DNA from: Phytohabitans aurantiacus
GTDB lineage: Bacteria > Actinomycetota > Actinomycetes > Mycobacteriales > Micromonosporaceae
Direction of reading: 5' to 3'
NCBI RefSeq assembly: GCF_027923225.1
Contig: NZ_BSDI01000075.1
Span: 31,170 to 95,169, forward strand
Length of the DNA: 64,000 nt
Shown here: positions 24,931 to 34,142 of the stretch, in pieces
Layout: each line of letters opens with the position of its first letter
Position numbering within the stretch: the first letter of the stretch is position 1
Program-made: the position numbers and the translations under genes
Notes under the pieces: model-generated
Told to the model about the DNA's origin: nothing
Database searches by the model: none
What the model saw: only the letters and a program-made list of their open reading frames with translations

Positions 24931-26629
24931 TGTCGCTGGCGAGCGTCGGATGCGCCGGCAGTCCCGCGCCCAGCGTCAGAGCCGCGCGCAGCAGCGGCAG
25001 CGCGGCCAGCGCGGTCGCGCCCTCGCCGAGGTCGAGCCGCAGGTTCAGCAGCGGTTCCAGGCCGAGCACGTCGGCGGCGAGCTTCACGGCCGGGTGGCCG
25101 CCGTGGTCGGGCAGCAGGCACCAGTGCCGCGCCTGGCCGGCGAGGTCGCGGCTCACGAGGCCGGCGGCCACACCCACCGGGCCGTCGATCAGCACCGGCG
25201 TGCGGCGGGCGGTCGCGCCGAGCAGCACGCCGGTCGCGACCGCGATGTCGCCGCCACCCAACTCGGCGAGCACCTCCTTGGCGCCGCGGGAGCTGTGCCG
25301 GGTGCGGTGCACGGCGTCGCGCACGGCGGCGCAGCGCAGCATCCAGGCCGTGTCGTTGACGCGGCCGCCGGGCGCGATCACGCGGCCGAGTACAGCCGCG
25401 GGTTCGGCACCGGCGGTGGCCGCCAGGACGGCCGCGGCGGCGGCCTCGGTGCCCGCGCCGCAGGCCGCGAGCACGATGATGTCGACGCCGCTGTCGGCGG
25501 CCTGCTCGGCCAGGCGCCAGCCCTGCCGGAGGGCGGACTCCACGGCGTCGGCGGCGAGCGCGGGGCCGAGCTCCATCGGCGCGGCGGTGGGCGCCTCGAC
25601 CACCTGGAGGCTCGCGCCGGCCTCGGCGGCGAGGCGCGCGAGCGCGCCTTCACCGGCACGAGCAAGATCGGCCCGGCGTGCCGACTCACCAGGCGTGGTG
25701 CCGGCCGCCGCGCCGCCGTCGTGGTCTCCCTGCAGCAGCAGTACGCGGACAGACCTCCACGGCACCGGAGAACCCGTGCCCTGGGTGGCAGCCGCGAAGG
25801 TGACCACCCGTTCCAGGGCACCGAGCCCGGCGCCGGCCACATCGAGCGTGGCGAGCCGGGTGCTGGCCGAGGGACCGGCGTGCTCGTCGGGCATCGGCAG
25901 GTCCATGCCGGGCTGGATGACGAGGCCGGTCGCCACCATGGGCAGCGCCATCGTGGGAGCCGTGAGCGCGTCGCCGGTCGCCGGCTCGACGCCGTTGGCG
26001 GGGGTTTCTACGACCTTCGGGGTTGGCTCTACGACCGTCGGGGGCTCTGCGACGGTCGGGGTGAGCACCTCGGGCAGCGGCTCTTCGCGCGGCTTCGCGA
26101 CCGTGTTCTTGAGCCACGTCGGCTGGCCGGCGACGACCAGTACCACGGCGTCGCACGCGGCGGCGACGGCCTGGTTGGCGATGCCGATGGTGTCCGCGAA
26201 CGCCCGCCCGAGATCGGTGGTCGGCACCAGCGAGAGCCCGACCTCGGGGCTGACCACGACCACCTGGGCGCGGCAGTCGCCGAGCGCACCGGCGAGGTCG
26301 ACGATCGCGGTCGTGGCCTCACCGGTCAGCAGGGCGCTGACCCAGCCGCCGAGGTCGTCGACCAGCAGCGTCTCGTCCGGGCCCGCGGCGGAGACCAGCT
26401 CGGTGAGCCGGGTCGGGTCGGCGCCGACCTCCTCGGTCGTCCACGCTTCGGGCCGGCGATGGCGGTGTGCCGAGATCCGTTCGGCCCACTCGGGATCGTC
26501 CTCGCCCAGCGTGCTAGTCGCGACATATCGAACATTTGCCTCGTCGGCGACCAGCGACTCGGCGAACTCCGACTTGCCGGACCGGATCCCACCGAGCACC
26601 AGGATGGTGCGCCACCCCTCAACGGACAT
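24923..26629 (-). CDS. cobU-cobT: CobU-CobT fusion protein
   Basis: A 568-residue fusion. Residues 1-175 are CobU: P-loop VLGGIRSGKS (13-20), SAHRHRRPEAW and DDLGGWVS, which phosphorylates adenosylcobinamide and transfers GMP. A Pro/Thr/Val-rich linker (about 175-250) follows, and the rest is CobT: PMELGPAL, AACGAGTEAAA, SRGAKEVLAELGGGDIAVATG and LNLRLDLGEGATA with the catalytic Glu, which makes alpha-ribazole phosphate from DMB. Together with CobS this covers nucleotide-loop assembly. The CobT N-terminal segment looks shortened, so CobT activity is likely but not certain. No B12 riboswitch is visible upstream. Confidence 0.9.
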   Translation of the reverse strand: MSVEGWRTILVLGGIRSGKSEFAESLVADEANVRYVATSTLGEDDPEWAERISAHRHRRPEAWTTEEVGADPTRLTELVSAAGPDETLLVDDLGGWVSALLTGEATTAIVDLAGALGDCRAQVVVVSPEVGLSLVPTTDLGRAFADTIGIANQAVAAACDAVVLVVAGQPTWLKNTVAKPREEPLPEVLTPTVAEPPTVVEPTPKVVETPANGVEPATGDALTAPTMALPMVATGLVIQPGMDLPMPDEHAGPSASTRLATLDVAGAGLGALERVVTFAAATQGTGSPVPWRSVRVLLLQGDHDGGAAAGTTPGESARRADLARAGEGALARLAAEAGASLQVVEAPTAAPMELGPALAADAVESALRQGWRLAEQAADSGVDIIVLAACGAGTEAAAAAVLAATAGAEPAAVLGRVIAPGGRVNDTAWMLRCAAVRDAVHRTRHSSRGAKEVLAELGGGDIAVATGVLLGATARRTPVLIDGPVGVAAGLVSRDLAGQARHWCLLPDHGGHPAVKLAADVLGLEPLLNLRLDLGEGATALAALPLLRAALTLGAGLPAHPTLASDSA

Positions 26630-26702
26630 GCCCCGTACCTTAAGCCGCTGGCCCCACTACGCTTGCGGGGGTTGCACGCCTGGTGTGGTGGGAGGGGCAA
26701 GT

Positions 26703-26903
26703 ATGCCGTGGAGCTGGCGGTACGAGGGCACGGACGGTCGGGCGGTATCTGGTCCTGCCGAGCAATTCGGTAGCCAGGCCGACGCCGAGTCCTGGATCGG
26801 CCAGACCTGGCGTGAGCTGGCGTCGGCCGGCGTGACGTCGGTGAGTTTGGTGGAGGACGATCGGGTGGAGTACCGGATGAGCCTGCTGCCGGGGGCCGAA
26901 TGA
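26703..26903 (+). CDS. Small conserved protein (66 aa)
   Basis: ATG 26703 has GAGGGG six bases upstream. The product starts MPWSWRYEGTDGRAV and continues with AEQFGSQADAESWIGQTWRELASAG, a compact alpha/beta domain seen across actinomycetes without known function. Its stop overlaps the M50 start (ATGA), so it is coupled to that protease. Confidence 0.85.
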   Translation: MPWSWRYEGTDGRAVSGPAEQFGSQADAESWIGQTWRELASAGVTSVSLVEDDRVEYRMSLLPGAE

Positions 26904-27688
26904 GCACTGAGCACGGCCGAAATCTGGTCATCGGGATACCGAAGGACGCGTTCCGGCCGAGCGGGGTCTTCCTGTGCCTGGTCGCGCTGTTCGTCACCAG
27001 CGGGTGGATGGCGTGGGCCGAGTTCGGCAACGTCCGGTTCGACGTCTTCCTCTTCGTGGTCTCGGGGTGGCTCGTGTCACTCTGCCTGCACGAGTACGCG
27101 CACGCGATCATCGCGTTCCGGGCTGGCGACGTGGGCGTGGCGCACCGGGGCTACCTGCGGCTCAACCCGCTCAAGTACAGCCACCCGCTGCTGTCGATCG
27201 TGCTGCCGATCGTGGTGGTCCTGCTGGGCGGCATCGGCCTGCCCGGCGGCGCCGTGTGGGTCGACCGGCACCAGATCCCGGGACGTTGGAAGCACAGCCT
27301 GGTCAGCCTCGCCGGCCCGGCGACCAATGTGATCTTCACCGTGCTGCTGGTCATCCCGTTCGCGGTGGGCGTCGACGTCGCCGCGCACGAGGAGTTCTGG
27401 GCGGGCGTGGCGTTGCTGGCGTTCCTCCAGCTCACCGCCAGCCTGCTCAACCTCATGCCGGTGCCCGGCCTCGACGGCGGCAACGTGATCCAGCCGTGGC
27501 TGCCGCCGCAGTGGAAGCGCGGCTACGACCTGATGGCGCCGTACGGGTTCATCCTGCTCTTCGCCCTGCTGTGGCAGCCGCGGATCAACGGCTGGTTCTT
27601 CGGCGCCGTCGAGTGGCTGGGCGACCTGCTCGGCCTGCCGTTCTGGCTGTACGACATCGGCCTGGACCTGATCCGCTTCTGGAGCTAG
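26900..27688 (+). CDS. M50 family site-2-type zinc metalloprotease
   Basis: The 262-residue multi-span membrane protein has HEYAH (His64, Glu65, His68) in a membrane helix and LDGGN (Asp192) as third zinc ligand, plus AGPATN. This is the core arrangement of rhomboid-unrelated intramembrane proteases of the SpoIVFB/Rip3 branch. Such proteases cleave membrane-tethered regulators; the substrate is unknown. It overlaps the upstream 66-residue gene by four bases. Confidence 0.92.
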   Translation: MSTEHGRNLVIGIPKDAFRPSGVFLCLVALFVTSGWMAWAEFGNVRFDVFLFVVSGWLVSLCLHEYAHAIIAFRAGDVGVAHRGYLRLNPLKYSHPLLSIVLPIVVVLLGGIGLPGGAVWVDRHQIPGRWKHSLVSLAGPATNVIFTVLLVIPFAVGVDVAAHEEFWAGVALLAFLQLTASLLNLMPVPGLDGGNVIQPWLPPQWKRGYDLMAPYGFILLFALLWQPRINGWFFGAVEWLGDLLGLPFWLYDIGLDLIRFWS

Positions 27689-27698
27689 TGCTTTCTTC

Positions 27699-27752
27699 GT
27701 GATCAGGGCGTCCCTCAAGTCGCCATAGCGACTTCAGGGACGCCCTGATCAC
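27699..27752. terminator. Dispersed hairpin, copy 4
   Basis: The same GTGATCAGGGCGTCCCT arm with one C-C mismatch in the middle of the stem (5' arm like copy 1, 3' arm like copy 3). It lies between the convergent M50 and aldo/keto reductase genes. Confidence 0.8.
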
Positions 27753-27764
27753 GCAGTGGGGGTG

Positions 27765-28763
27765 CTACGGGCGCCTGGAGGGGCTCTCGGTCTTGCCCGG
27801 GTCGCGCTCGACGACCGGGTCGAGGATCTCGTCGATCGCCTTCAGCACGCCCTGGTCGAGCTTGACGCCCGCGGCCTTGACGTTGTCGCGCACCTGCTCC
27901 GGCCGGGTCGCGCCGACGATCGCCGACGACACGTTCGGGTTCTGCAGGACCCAGGCGACCGCGAGCTGGGCCATGGTGAGCCCCGTCTGCTCGGCGACCG
28001 GCTTGAGACGCTGCACGGCAGACAGCACGTCGTCGCGCATGAAGCGGGCGATGAAGCCGGCGCCGGACTTCTCGTCGGTCGCGCGGGAGCCGGCGGGCGG
28101 CGCCTGCCCCGGCACGTACTTGCCGGTGAGTACGCCCTGCGCGATCGGCGACCACACGATCTGGCCGAGCCCCAGCTCCTCGCTCGCCGGCACGACCTCG
28201 GCCTCGATGACCCGCCAGAGCATCGAGTACTGCGGCTGGTTGGAGATGAGCCGGATCTTCAGCTCCTTGGCGAGCGCGTGCGCCTCACGGATCTGCGGGG
28301 CGGTCCACTCCGATACGCCGATGTAGTGCGCCTTGCCGGAGTGCACGACGTCGGCGAACGCCTCCATCGTCTCGTCCAGGGGCGTGCTGACGTCGAACCG
28401 GTGCGCCTGGTACAGGTCGACGTAGTCGGTCTGCAGCCGCTGGAGCGACCCGTTGATCGATTCCATGATGTGCTTGCGGGACAGGCTGCGGTCGTTCGGG
28501 CCGGGGCCGGTGGGCCAGTAGACCTTCGTGAAGATCTCCAGCCCCTCCCGGCGCTCACCCTTGAGGGCGCGGCCGAGCACGGACTCGGCGCGGGTCCCCG
28601 CGTACACGTCGGCCGTGTCGAAGGTGGTGATGCCTTCGTCGAGGGCGGCGCGGACACAGGCGACCGCGGCGTCCTCTTCGACCTGCGAGCCGTGGGTGAT
28701 CCAGTTGCCGTACGAGATCTCGCTGACCATGAGGCCGGACCGGCCAAGGTGTCGGAACTCCAT
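27765..28763 (-). CDS. Aldo/keto reductase
   Basis: This 332-residue NADPH-dependent barrel of the potassium-channel-beta/YghZ branch begins MEFRHLGRSGLMVSEISYGN. The catalytic tetrad shows as Asp and Tyr in TFDTADVYAGT, Lys in IFTKVYWP and His in LYQAHRFD; the C-terminal cofactor region reads ANPNVSSAIVGATRP-like (NPNVSSAIVGATRPEQV). The substrate is unknown, typically small aldehydes. It starts 22 bases after the large WG-repeat gene on the same strand and may be cotranscribed. Confidence 0.93.
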   Translation of the reverse strand: MEFRHLGRSGLMVSEISYGNWITHGSQVEEDAAVACVRAALDEGITTFDTADVYAGTRAESVLGRALKGERREGLEIFTKVYWPTGPGPNDRSLSRKHIMESINGSLQRLQTDYVDLYQAHRFDVSTPLDETMEAFADVVHSGKAHYIGVSEWTAPQIREAHALAKELKIRLISNQPQYSMLWRVIEAEVVPASEELGLGQIVWSPIAQGVLTGKYVPGQAPPAGSRATDEKSGAGFIARFMRDDVLSAVQRLKPVAEQTGLTMAQLAVAWVLQNPNVSSAIVGATRPEQVRDNVKAAGVKLDQGVLKAIDEILDPVVERDPGKTESPSRRP

Positions 28764-28784
28764 GGTTCCGACCCTATGGCATCG

Positions 28785-31700
28785 CTAGAGAACCGGTTTC
28801 GTGTCAGCGAGGAGCCGGTCTATCTCGTCCATCACATCCGCGCGGCTCGGGTGCACGACGTCGATGAGCGCCTCACCCCGGCGGTCGATGGCGCCCCACT
28901 GGCCGGTGCCGTTGCCGATGAGGAACGCCACCGGGTGGATCACCACGGCCGGGTGTACCGGCGGCACGATCATGCGGCCGGCGCGGTCGACCACGCCCTT
29001 GCGCCCGCCGCCGTCCACGATGGCCAGGCCCTCGTCGGTGAAGCCGTCGACGTACCGGCCGTCGGTGAGCGCGGTCGCGAACCCGGAGAACCGGGTCGGC
29101 AGCACCACCCGCCCGCTCTTGTCGACAGCGCCCCAGCCGCCCTTGCGTACCGCCGCGATGCCCCGCCGGAACGGCCGCACGTCGTCGAAGCCAGCCGGAA
29201 TGATGATGCGACCGCCCTTGTCGATGGCGATCCAGCCGCTGGTGCCGTCGCGCGACACCCAGGCAAGCCCGTCCGAGTACGAGCCGACGCCCAGGTAACC
29301 GGCCGACGGTGTGATCAACAACTCACCCGAGTCGTTGATGAGCTCCCAGGTCTGCTGCTCGGGCCGGCGTACCCAGGCCACCCCGTCGCGGAACGGCTGC
29401 ACGTCCGCGTACTCCGGCGGCACCACGAACACCTCGTCCTTGTCGTCGGCCGTCGCGAAGCCCCACTTCTGCTTGCGGTCGCTGAACTTGGGCGTCGGGG
29501 GCCGGCGGATCTGCAGGATCTCGTCGGTGTTGCGCGGGTACGGGCCCCAGCCGTTCTGGGCCACCTTGTTGAAGACGGCGTCCAGCGCCAGCTCGGTACG
29601 CGCGATGAGGTCCGGGTCTTCGACCTTGCGCAGCTCGAGCGCGCGCTCGAAGTGGTTGCAGGCCTCCATGTACCGGCCCTGGTCGTAGCAGGACCGGCCG
29701 GCGTGCTCGTGCATCGTGGCGCGCAGCCGGTCGGGCAACTCGGACGAGTTGGCCTCGGCGAAGAGTCGGTCGGCCTCGGCGAAGTCGCCGCGCCACTGCA
29801 ACACGTGCGCGAGCCGGGCCTGCGCGATGGCGATCCGCCGCAGCTCGCCGGTCGCCTCGGCGTGGGTGAGCGCCATCTTGGCGTCGCTGAGCGCCTTGCC
29901 GAGGTCGCCGAGGATGCGCGACACCACGGCCCGGAGGCTGAGCAGGCGGGCGCGTGCCCGGTTGTCGGTGGCCGCCTCCACCTTCTCGGTCAGGCGGTCG
30001 CGGATCTCACGCAGATCGTCGGGGTTCTCCACCAGCTCGCGCAGCGTCTCGTGGTGGAAGCGCCACTCGTACGCCGACAGGAGCTGCTCCGGGTCCGGCG
30101 CCGCGGGTTCGGCGGGGGCGGTGGCCGCGGGCGGCTTGGTCGGCTCGTCGGAGTCCGGACGCACCAGCGGCGCGAGCATGGTCGGCGCGCGCAGTGCCGT
30201 GGCCGCGCCCGCGGCCGGGCCGGCCGGTGCGGGCAGTACGGTGTCGGGGCTCGCGGCGACCCGTGGCTCGCCGTCCGGTGGCGCCGACACCGGCGCGGGC
30301 GATTCGTCGGTGAGCAGCGGCTCTTCGATCTGCGACAGCCCTTCTGCGAGCGACGACCTCTCGTCCGCGTCCCCGTCTCCGGACCCGCCCGCCGCACCGT
30401 CCAGGGGCCGGGTAGGGCCGTCATCCCCCGGCCCCCGGCTCGCCGCCCGGCCGATGTCGCCGTCGGCCGGCTCGCCGCCATCGGCACCGCGCTCCACCGA
30501 CCGGCCAGCGGATGGCATGCCGGCGTCGCGGTCGGCCGGTCCGCCAGCGGTTGCCGTGTCGGTTTGCTGGTCTGTGTCGCGGTCGGCTCCGCCGGCGTTC
30601 GGCCTTCCGCCGGTCGCCCGGTCTGTGTCGCGGTCGGCTGGTCCGCTGGCGCGCGTCCTGGCGGTGGTTGAGGTGTCGCGGTCGGCTGGTCCGCCGGCGC
30701 GCGTCCTGGCGGTGGTTGCGGTGTCGTGGTCGTCCGGTCCGCCGGCGTTCGGCCTGGCGGCGGTTGCGGTGTCGCTGGTTTGCCGGTCGTCCGGTCCGCC
30801 GGCGCGTGCCCCGGACACGGGCGCTTCGGCGGTCCCGCCGGCCGGGACGCCCGAAACGGGTGGCGCGGGGGAGACCGGCGCGGCGCTGAACCATCCGTCG
30901 GCGCGCGACGGACCGCGATCCGGCGCCGCCGAACCCAGCTCCGGGCCGGCATCCAGGTCGGCGCCGCGCAGGCGCGCGCCCAGACTGAGCTCGGGCGGAC
31001 GGCCCGCCTCGGCGGCGGCACCGTCGCGCTCCGGCCGGTCGCCGCCGTCCGGCGCGTCGACGCCTGGCTCGGTGGGACGGCCGCCAGGGCCCGGCGGTAC
31101 ACCCGATGCCGGGCGGCCGCTCGCGTCACGTTCCGCGGCGGGACGGACCCGGTCCGGCGGCTCCCAGCGCAGCGGGCTCGGCGGCTCCAGCGGCGCCTCA
31201 GCCGCCCGCGCGGCTTGGGCGGCGCGGGCCGACTCCGCTACGCGGCCCGCATCGGCTCGGGTCGACTCGGCTCGGGTCGACTCGGTCATGCGTGCGGCTT
31301 CTGCGGCGCGGGCGGCTTCGGATACGCGTGCGGCTTCCGCCGCGCGGGCCGCTTCGGACGTGCGCGCGGCTTCGGAGACGCGCGCGGCCTCTGCGGCGCG
31401 GGCCGCGTCGGCCTGTCGGGCGGTATCGGCCGGGCGTGCCCGCCGGTCGTCCCAACCCGGCCGCTCGCCGGCCGGCGCACGATCTGGCCCGCGCGCCGCC
31501 TGGTCGCCCCGGCTCGGCGGCTCACCGATCCCCGCCCGGTCGCTCCTGCCCATGGCAGGCGCCTGCTGGTCGTCCCGGATCTGCCGCTCGCTCGTCCCGA
31601 CGCGGTCGTCCCTGCCGGTCGCGCGTGCTGCCTGGTCGTCCCAGCCGGGCCGCTCGGCGGTCGCGCGGTCGTCCCTGCTCGGTCTGGGGGGCGCGTCCCA

Positions 31701-33119
31701 GCCCGGCCCGCTCGGCCTCCACTCGCCCGCGTCGGGCCGCTCGGCACGCGCTGCCTGGCTGCCCCGGGCGGCCTGGTCGGGTGCGGGCCGGTCGTCCCAC
31801 CCTGGCCTACCGCCGCCGGCGCTCTGCCGGTCGTCCCAGCCCGGTCGCTCGCGTCCGGCCGCGCGGTCGTCCCACGCCGGCCGGTCGTCCCGTCCCGGCC
31901 GCGCCGCTGGGCGGCGGTCATCCCAGTTCGGCCGTTCGGGTCCGCCGGCTCGATCGTCCCAGCCCGGCCGTTCGGGTCCGCCGGCTCGATCGTCCCAGCC
32001 CGGCCGTTCAGGGCCGCCAGGCCGGTCGGTCCAGCCCGGCCGCTCGGTCCCACCAACTCGGTCGTCCCAGTTCGGCCGTCCGCGGCCGTCGGGGCGGTCA
32101 TCCCACGATGGGCGTTCGCGCGCGGCGGGCCGGTCGTCCCAGTCCGGCCGGCCGTCCCGTACCGGGCGGCCGCCCTGCCCTTGCCGGTCGTCCCGGCCTT
32201 GGCGGTCCCAGCCCTGGCGCTCGTCCCGGCCTTGGCGGCCGGCCTGCCCTTGCCGGTCGTCCCAGCCCGGCCGTACGTCGCGGCCCTGGGGGTCGTCCCA
32301 ACCCTGCCGTTCGTCCCAACCCTGCCGTTCGTCCCAGCCCTGGCGGTCGTCCCAGCTCGGACGGCCCTGCGAGGCCGCCGGGCGAGCGTCGGCCGGCCGG
32401 CCGTCGCCACCGCGTCCGTCGGCCGGCCGGCCGTCGCCACCGCGTCCGTCGGCCGGCCGGCCGTCGCCACCGCGTCCGTCGGCCGGCCGGCCGTCGCCAC
32501 CGCGTCCATCGGTCGGCCGGCCGTCGCCAGCGCGGCCGTCGGATGGGCGTGCGTCGCGGGGGCCTCCGTCGACGGGCCCGCGAGGGCGACGAGGGTCGGG
32601 GGAGGGCGCGCTGCGCGGACCGGGGCGGCGCCCCGGGGAGGCGGGGCGCGGCGGGCCGTCGCTGGAGTCGGGTGGCGGCGGCAGACCGGGTGGGATAGGC
32701 CGCGTCGGGCCGTCCATCAGGTCCGCGCCGCCACGTCCGTCGTCGGGACGCCCCGCGTCGGCGCGGGCGGCAGCGGGCTGAGCGGAGTCGGGCCGGGCCG
32801 GGCCGGGGCGGCGGCCGGGAGCGGGCGGCGGCGACCATCGGATCCCACCGCCGCCGGTCGGCGGGGCAATGGGGGTGCCGCGCCCGTCGGTCGAGACGAC
32901 CTTCGGCGCGGGCTGCTGGGCTGGGCGGGCGCTCGCCGGGTACACGCCGGCTCGGCCAGCGGCACCGGAACCGCGCGCGTTGGCGGGCTTGCCCTGCTGT
33001 GCGCCGGTGTCGCCGGGGTACTTCTGACCAGGGAAGATCGGCTCCCACTCGTCGGTGGGCTCGTCGACCCACGACGGTTCGCCGCGTCCGCGCCGGTAGT
33101 CGATGTAGTCCTCGCTCAC
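28785..33119 (-). CDS. Giant disordered WG-repeat protein (1444 aa)
   Basis: Starting GTG 33119, about the first 1000 residues are low-complexity: a Pro/Gly/Arg region, then perfect decapeptides RGGDGRPADG, dozens of WDDR/GWDDRQ units, an Ala-rich SEAARAAEAAR helical stretch and Asp/Arg-rich spacers. The last 420 residues are folded: a TPR-like helical domain (from YEWRFHHETLREL) and a C-terminal WG-repeat beta domain (KWGFAT, GWIAIDKGGRIIIPAGF, GWGAVDKSGRVVLP, GQWGAIDRRGEAL). No signal peptide or membrane helix is seen. TPR plus WG domains usually bind proteins or nucleic acid; a scaffold or condensate-forming role is plausible but untested. Confidence 0.85.
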   Translation of the reverse strand: MSEDYIDYRRGRGEPSWVDEPTDEWEPIFPGQKYPGDTGAQQGKPANARGSGAAGRAGVYPASARPAQQPAPKVVSTDGRGTPIAPPTGGGGIRWSPPPAPGRRPGPARPDSAQPAAARADAGRPDDGRGGADLMDGPTRPIPPGLPPPPDSSDGPPRPASPGRRPGPRSAPSPDPRRPRGPVDGGPRDARPSDGRAGDGRPTDGRGGDGRPADGRGGDGRPADGRGGDGRPADGRGGDGRPADARPAASQGRPSWDDRQGWDERQGWDERQGWDDPQGRDVRPGWDDRQGQAGRQGRDERQGWDRQGRDDRQGQGGRPVRDGRPDWDDRPAARERPSWDDRPDGRGRPNWDDRVGGTERPGWTDRPGGPERPGWDDRAGGPERPGWDDRAGGPERPNWDDRRPAARPGRDDRPAWDDRAAGRERPGWDDRQSAGGGRPGWDDRPAPDQAARGSQAARAERPDAGEWRPSGPGWDAPPRPSRDDRATAERPGWDDQAARATGRDDRVGTSERQIRDDQQAPAMGRSDRAGIGEPPSRGDQAARGPDRAPAGERPGWDDRRARPADTARQADAARAAEAARVSEAARTSEAARAAEAARVSEAARAAEAARMTESTRAESTRADAGRVAESARAAQAARAAEAPLEPPSPLRWEPPDRVRPAAERDASGRPASGVPPGPGGRPTEPGVDAPDGGDRPERDGAAAEAGRPPELSLGARLRGADLDAGPELGSAAPDRGPSRADGWFSAAPVSPAPPVSGVPAGGTAEAPVSGARAGGPDDRQTSDTATAARPNAGGPDDHDTATTARTRAGGPADRDTSTTARTRASGPADRDTDRATGGRPNAGGADRDTDQQTDTATAGGPADRDAGMPSAGRSVERGADGGEPADGDIGRAASRGPGDDGPTRPLDGAAGGSGDGDADERSSLAEGLSQIEEPLLTDESPAPVSAPPDGEPRVAASPDTVLPAPAGPAAGAATALRAPTMLAPLVRPDSDEPTKPPAATAPAEPAAPDPEQLLSAYEWRFHHETLRELVENPDDLREIRDRLTEKVEAATDNRARARLLSLRAVVSRILGDLGKALSDAKMALTHAEATGELRRIAIAQARLAHVLQWRGDFAEADRLFAEANSSELPDRLRATMHEHAGRSCYDQGRYMEACNHFERALELRKVEDPDLIARTELALDAVFNKVAQNGWGPYPRNTDEILQIRRPPTPKFSDRKQKWGFATADDKDEVFVVPPEYADVQPFRDGVAWVRRPEQQTWELINDSGELLITPSAGYLGVGSYSDGLAWVSRDGTSGWIAIDKGGRIIIPAGFDDVRPFRRGIAAVRKGGWGAVDKSGRVVLPTRFSGFATALTDGRYVDGFTDEGLAIVDGGGRKGVVDRAGRMIVPPVHPAVVIHPVAFLIGNGTGQWGAIDRRGEALIDVVHPSRADVMDEIDRLLADTKPVL
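31860..32110 (-). repeat. Imperfect coding tandem array, WDDR units
   Basis: Within the WG-repeat gene, units of about 39-45 bases (GWDDRAGGPERP and variants) repeat in frame. They encode Trp-Asp-Asp-Arg-rich peptide repeats and vary by substitutions. Confidence 0.8.
32388..32537 (-). repeat. Perfect coding tandem array, 30-base unit
   Basis: Five near-identical 30-base units (core GGCCGGCCGTCGCCACCGCG on the plus strand) give in-frame RGGDGRPADG repeats. Such identity at DNA level implies recent or ongoing slippage and probable length variation between strains. Confidence 0.9.
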
Positions 33120-33284
33120 GCCGCGGCCCCGGGCACCTCGATGGCGTCGCGCGGCACTGAGCTAGTGGTCGCTTCGCTCACCGCCGATGTCACCTCATCG
33201 AAAATGTGTCGCTGGGCAGCCCCGTGTGCCGGGTAGAGTCACCCGGCTCGGGTGCAGCGTGGTCGCGGAAAGGAGGGTATCGGC

Positions 33285-34142
33285 GTGGGCTCGGTGAACG
33301 CCACTACGCCACCGTCCGCACATCGAAACATCGTCCCTGCCTTCCGGACATTTGCCGCCATAACCGGATCAGGCTTTCGTCGCTACTCTACCTATCGCCA
33401 GGCGACGGTAGCCGGCGCCTTCACCAACACCGTATTCGGTTTCCTACGCACCTACGTACTGCTGGCCGTGGCGGCCGGCACCGCGACCGGTCTCGCCGGC
33501 GGGTACAGCCAGAAGCAGCTTGTCACCTTTGTGTGGACCGGACAGGGACTGCTCGCCGTCGTGGCGTTGTGGGGCTCGACCGAACTCGCCGACCGGATAC
33601 GCACCGGTGACGTCGCCAGCGATCTGCTGCGACCGGTGCACCCCATAACCATGTACCTCGCCGCTGACGTCGGGCGGGCCGGGCACGCGGTACTCACCAG
33701 GTTCGTGCCGCCCGTGCTCACCGGCCTGCTGTTCTTCGACGTGTACCTGCCACGACAGTGGTTCACCGCACCGCTCTTCGTCCTCTCGACGGGGCTGGCC
33801 GTCCTGCTCTGTTTCGCCTGCCGGTTCCTCGTCAACTCGGTCGCGTACTGGCTCACCGACATCCGCGGCCCGATGATCGCGTGGATGATCGGCTCCGGCG
33901 TGCTGGGCGGGTTGTTCTTCCCACTGCGTTTCCTGCCCGAACCGTTGATGGTCGCCCTGTGGGTCGCCACGCCATTTCCCGGCATGCTGCAGACGCCGCT
34001 CGACGTCCTGGTCGAACGTGACGCGCCCGCACTGCGGGGTGGCCTTGTCGCGCTCCAGGTGATGTGGGCCGGACTGCTCCTGACGGCGTGCGTGATGGTG
34101 CAGCGCCGCGCCGAGCGCCGGCTGGTGATCCAGGGTGGCTGA
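33285..34142 (+). CDS. ABC-2 type transporter permease 1
   Basis: GTG 33285 has AGGAGGG seven bases upstream; the 285-residue protein (MGSVNATTPPSAHRN) has about six hydrophobic helices of the ABC2 (DUF990-like) type. Features include SGFRRYSTYRQATVAGAFTN at the N-terminus and SGVLGGLFFPLRFLPEPL in the C-terminal half. It pairs with the next permease and the ATPase to form one exporter; its substrate is unknown. Its end overlaps the next start by eight bases. Confidence 0.88.
   Translation: MGSVNATTPPSAHRNIVPAFRTFAAITGSGFRRYSTYRQATVAGAFTNTVFGFLRTYVLLAVAAGTATGLAGGYSQKQLVTFVWTGQGLLAVVALWGSTELADRIRTGDVASDLLRPVHPITMYLAADVGRAGHAVLTRFVPPVLTGLLFFDVYLPRQWFTAPLFVLSTGLAVLLCFACRFLVNSVAYWLTDIRGPMIAWMIGSGVLGGLFFPLRFLPEPLMVALWVATPFPGMLQTPLDVLVERDAPALRGGLVALQVMWAGLLLTACVMVQRRAERRLVIQGG

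Noticed and set aside
26630..26702. Cobalamin riboswitch upstream of the cob genes
   Set aside because: The divergent intergenic space is 73 bases, too short for the B12 element, and no B12-box-like motif was seen.
32388..32537. Regular 30-base repeats that could suggest a CRISPR array
   Set aside because: The units are contiguous with no spacers, stay in frame within a coding gene and no cas genes are nearby.
29716..33236. Long open frames on the plus strand opposite the WG-repeat gene (up to about 1020 codons)
   Set aside because: They are antisense shadows of a high-GC gene: their residue composition is Arg/Gly/Ala-rich without domains, while the minus frame has TPR-like and WG domains and repeats that preserve the minus reading frame.
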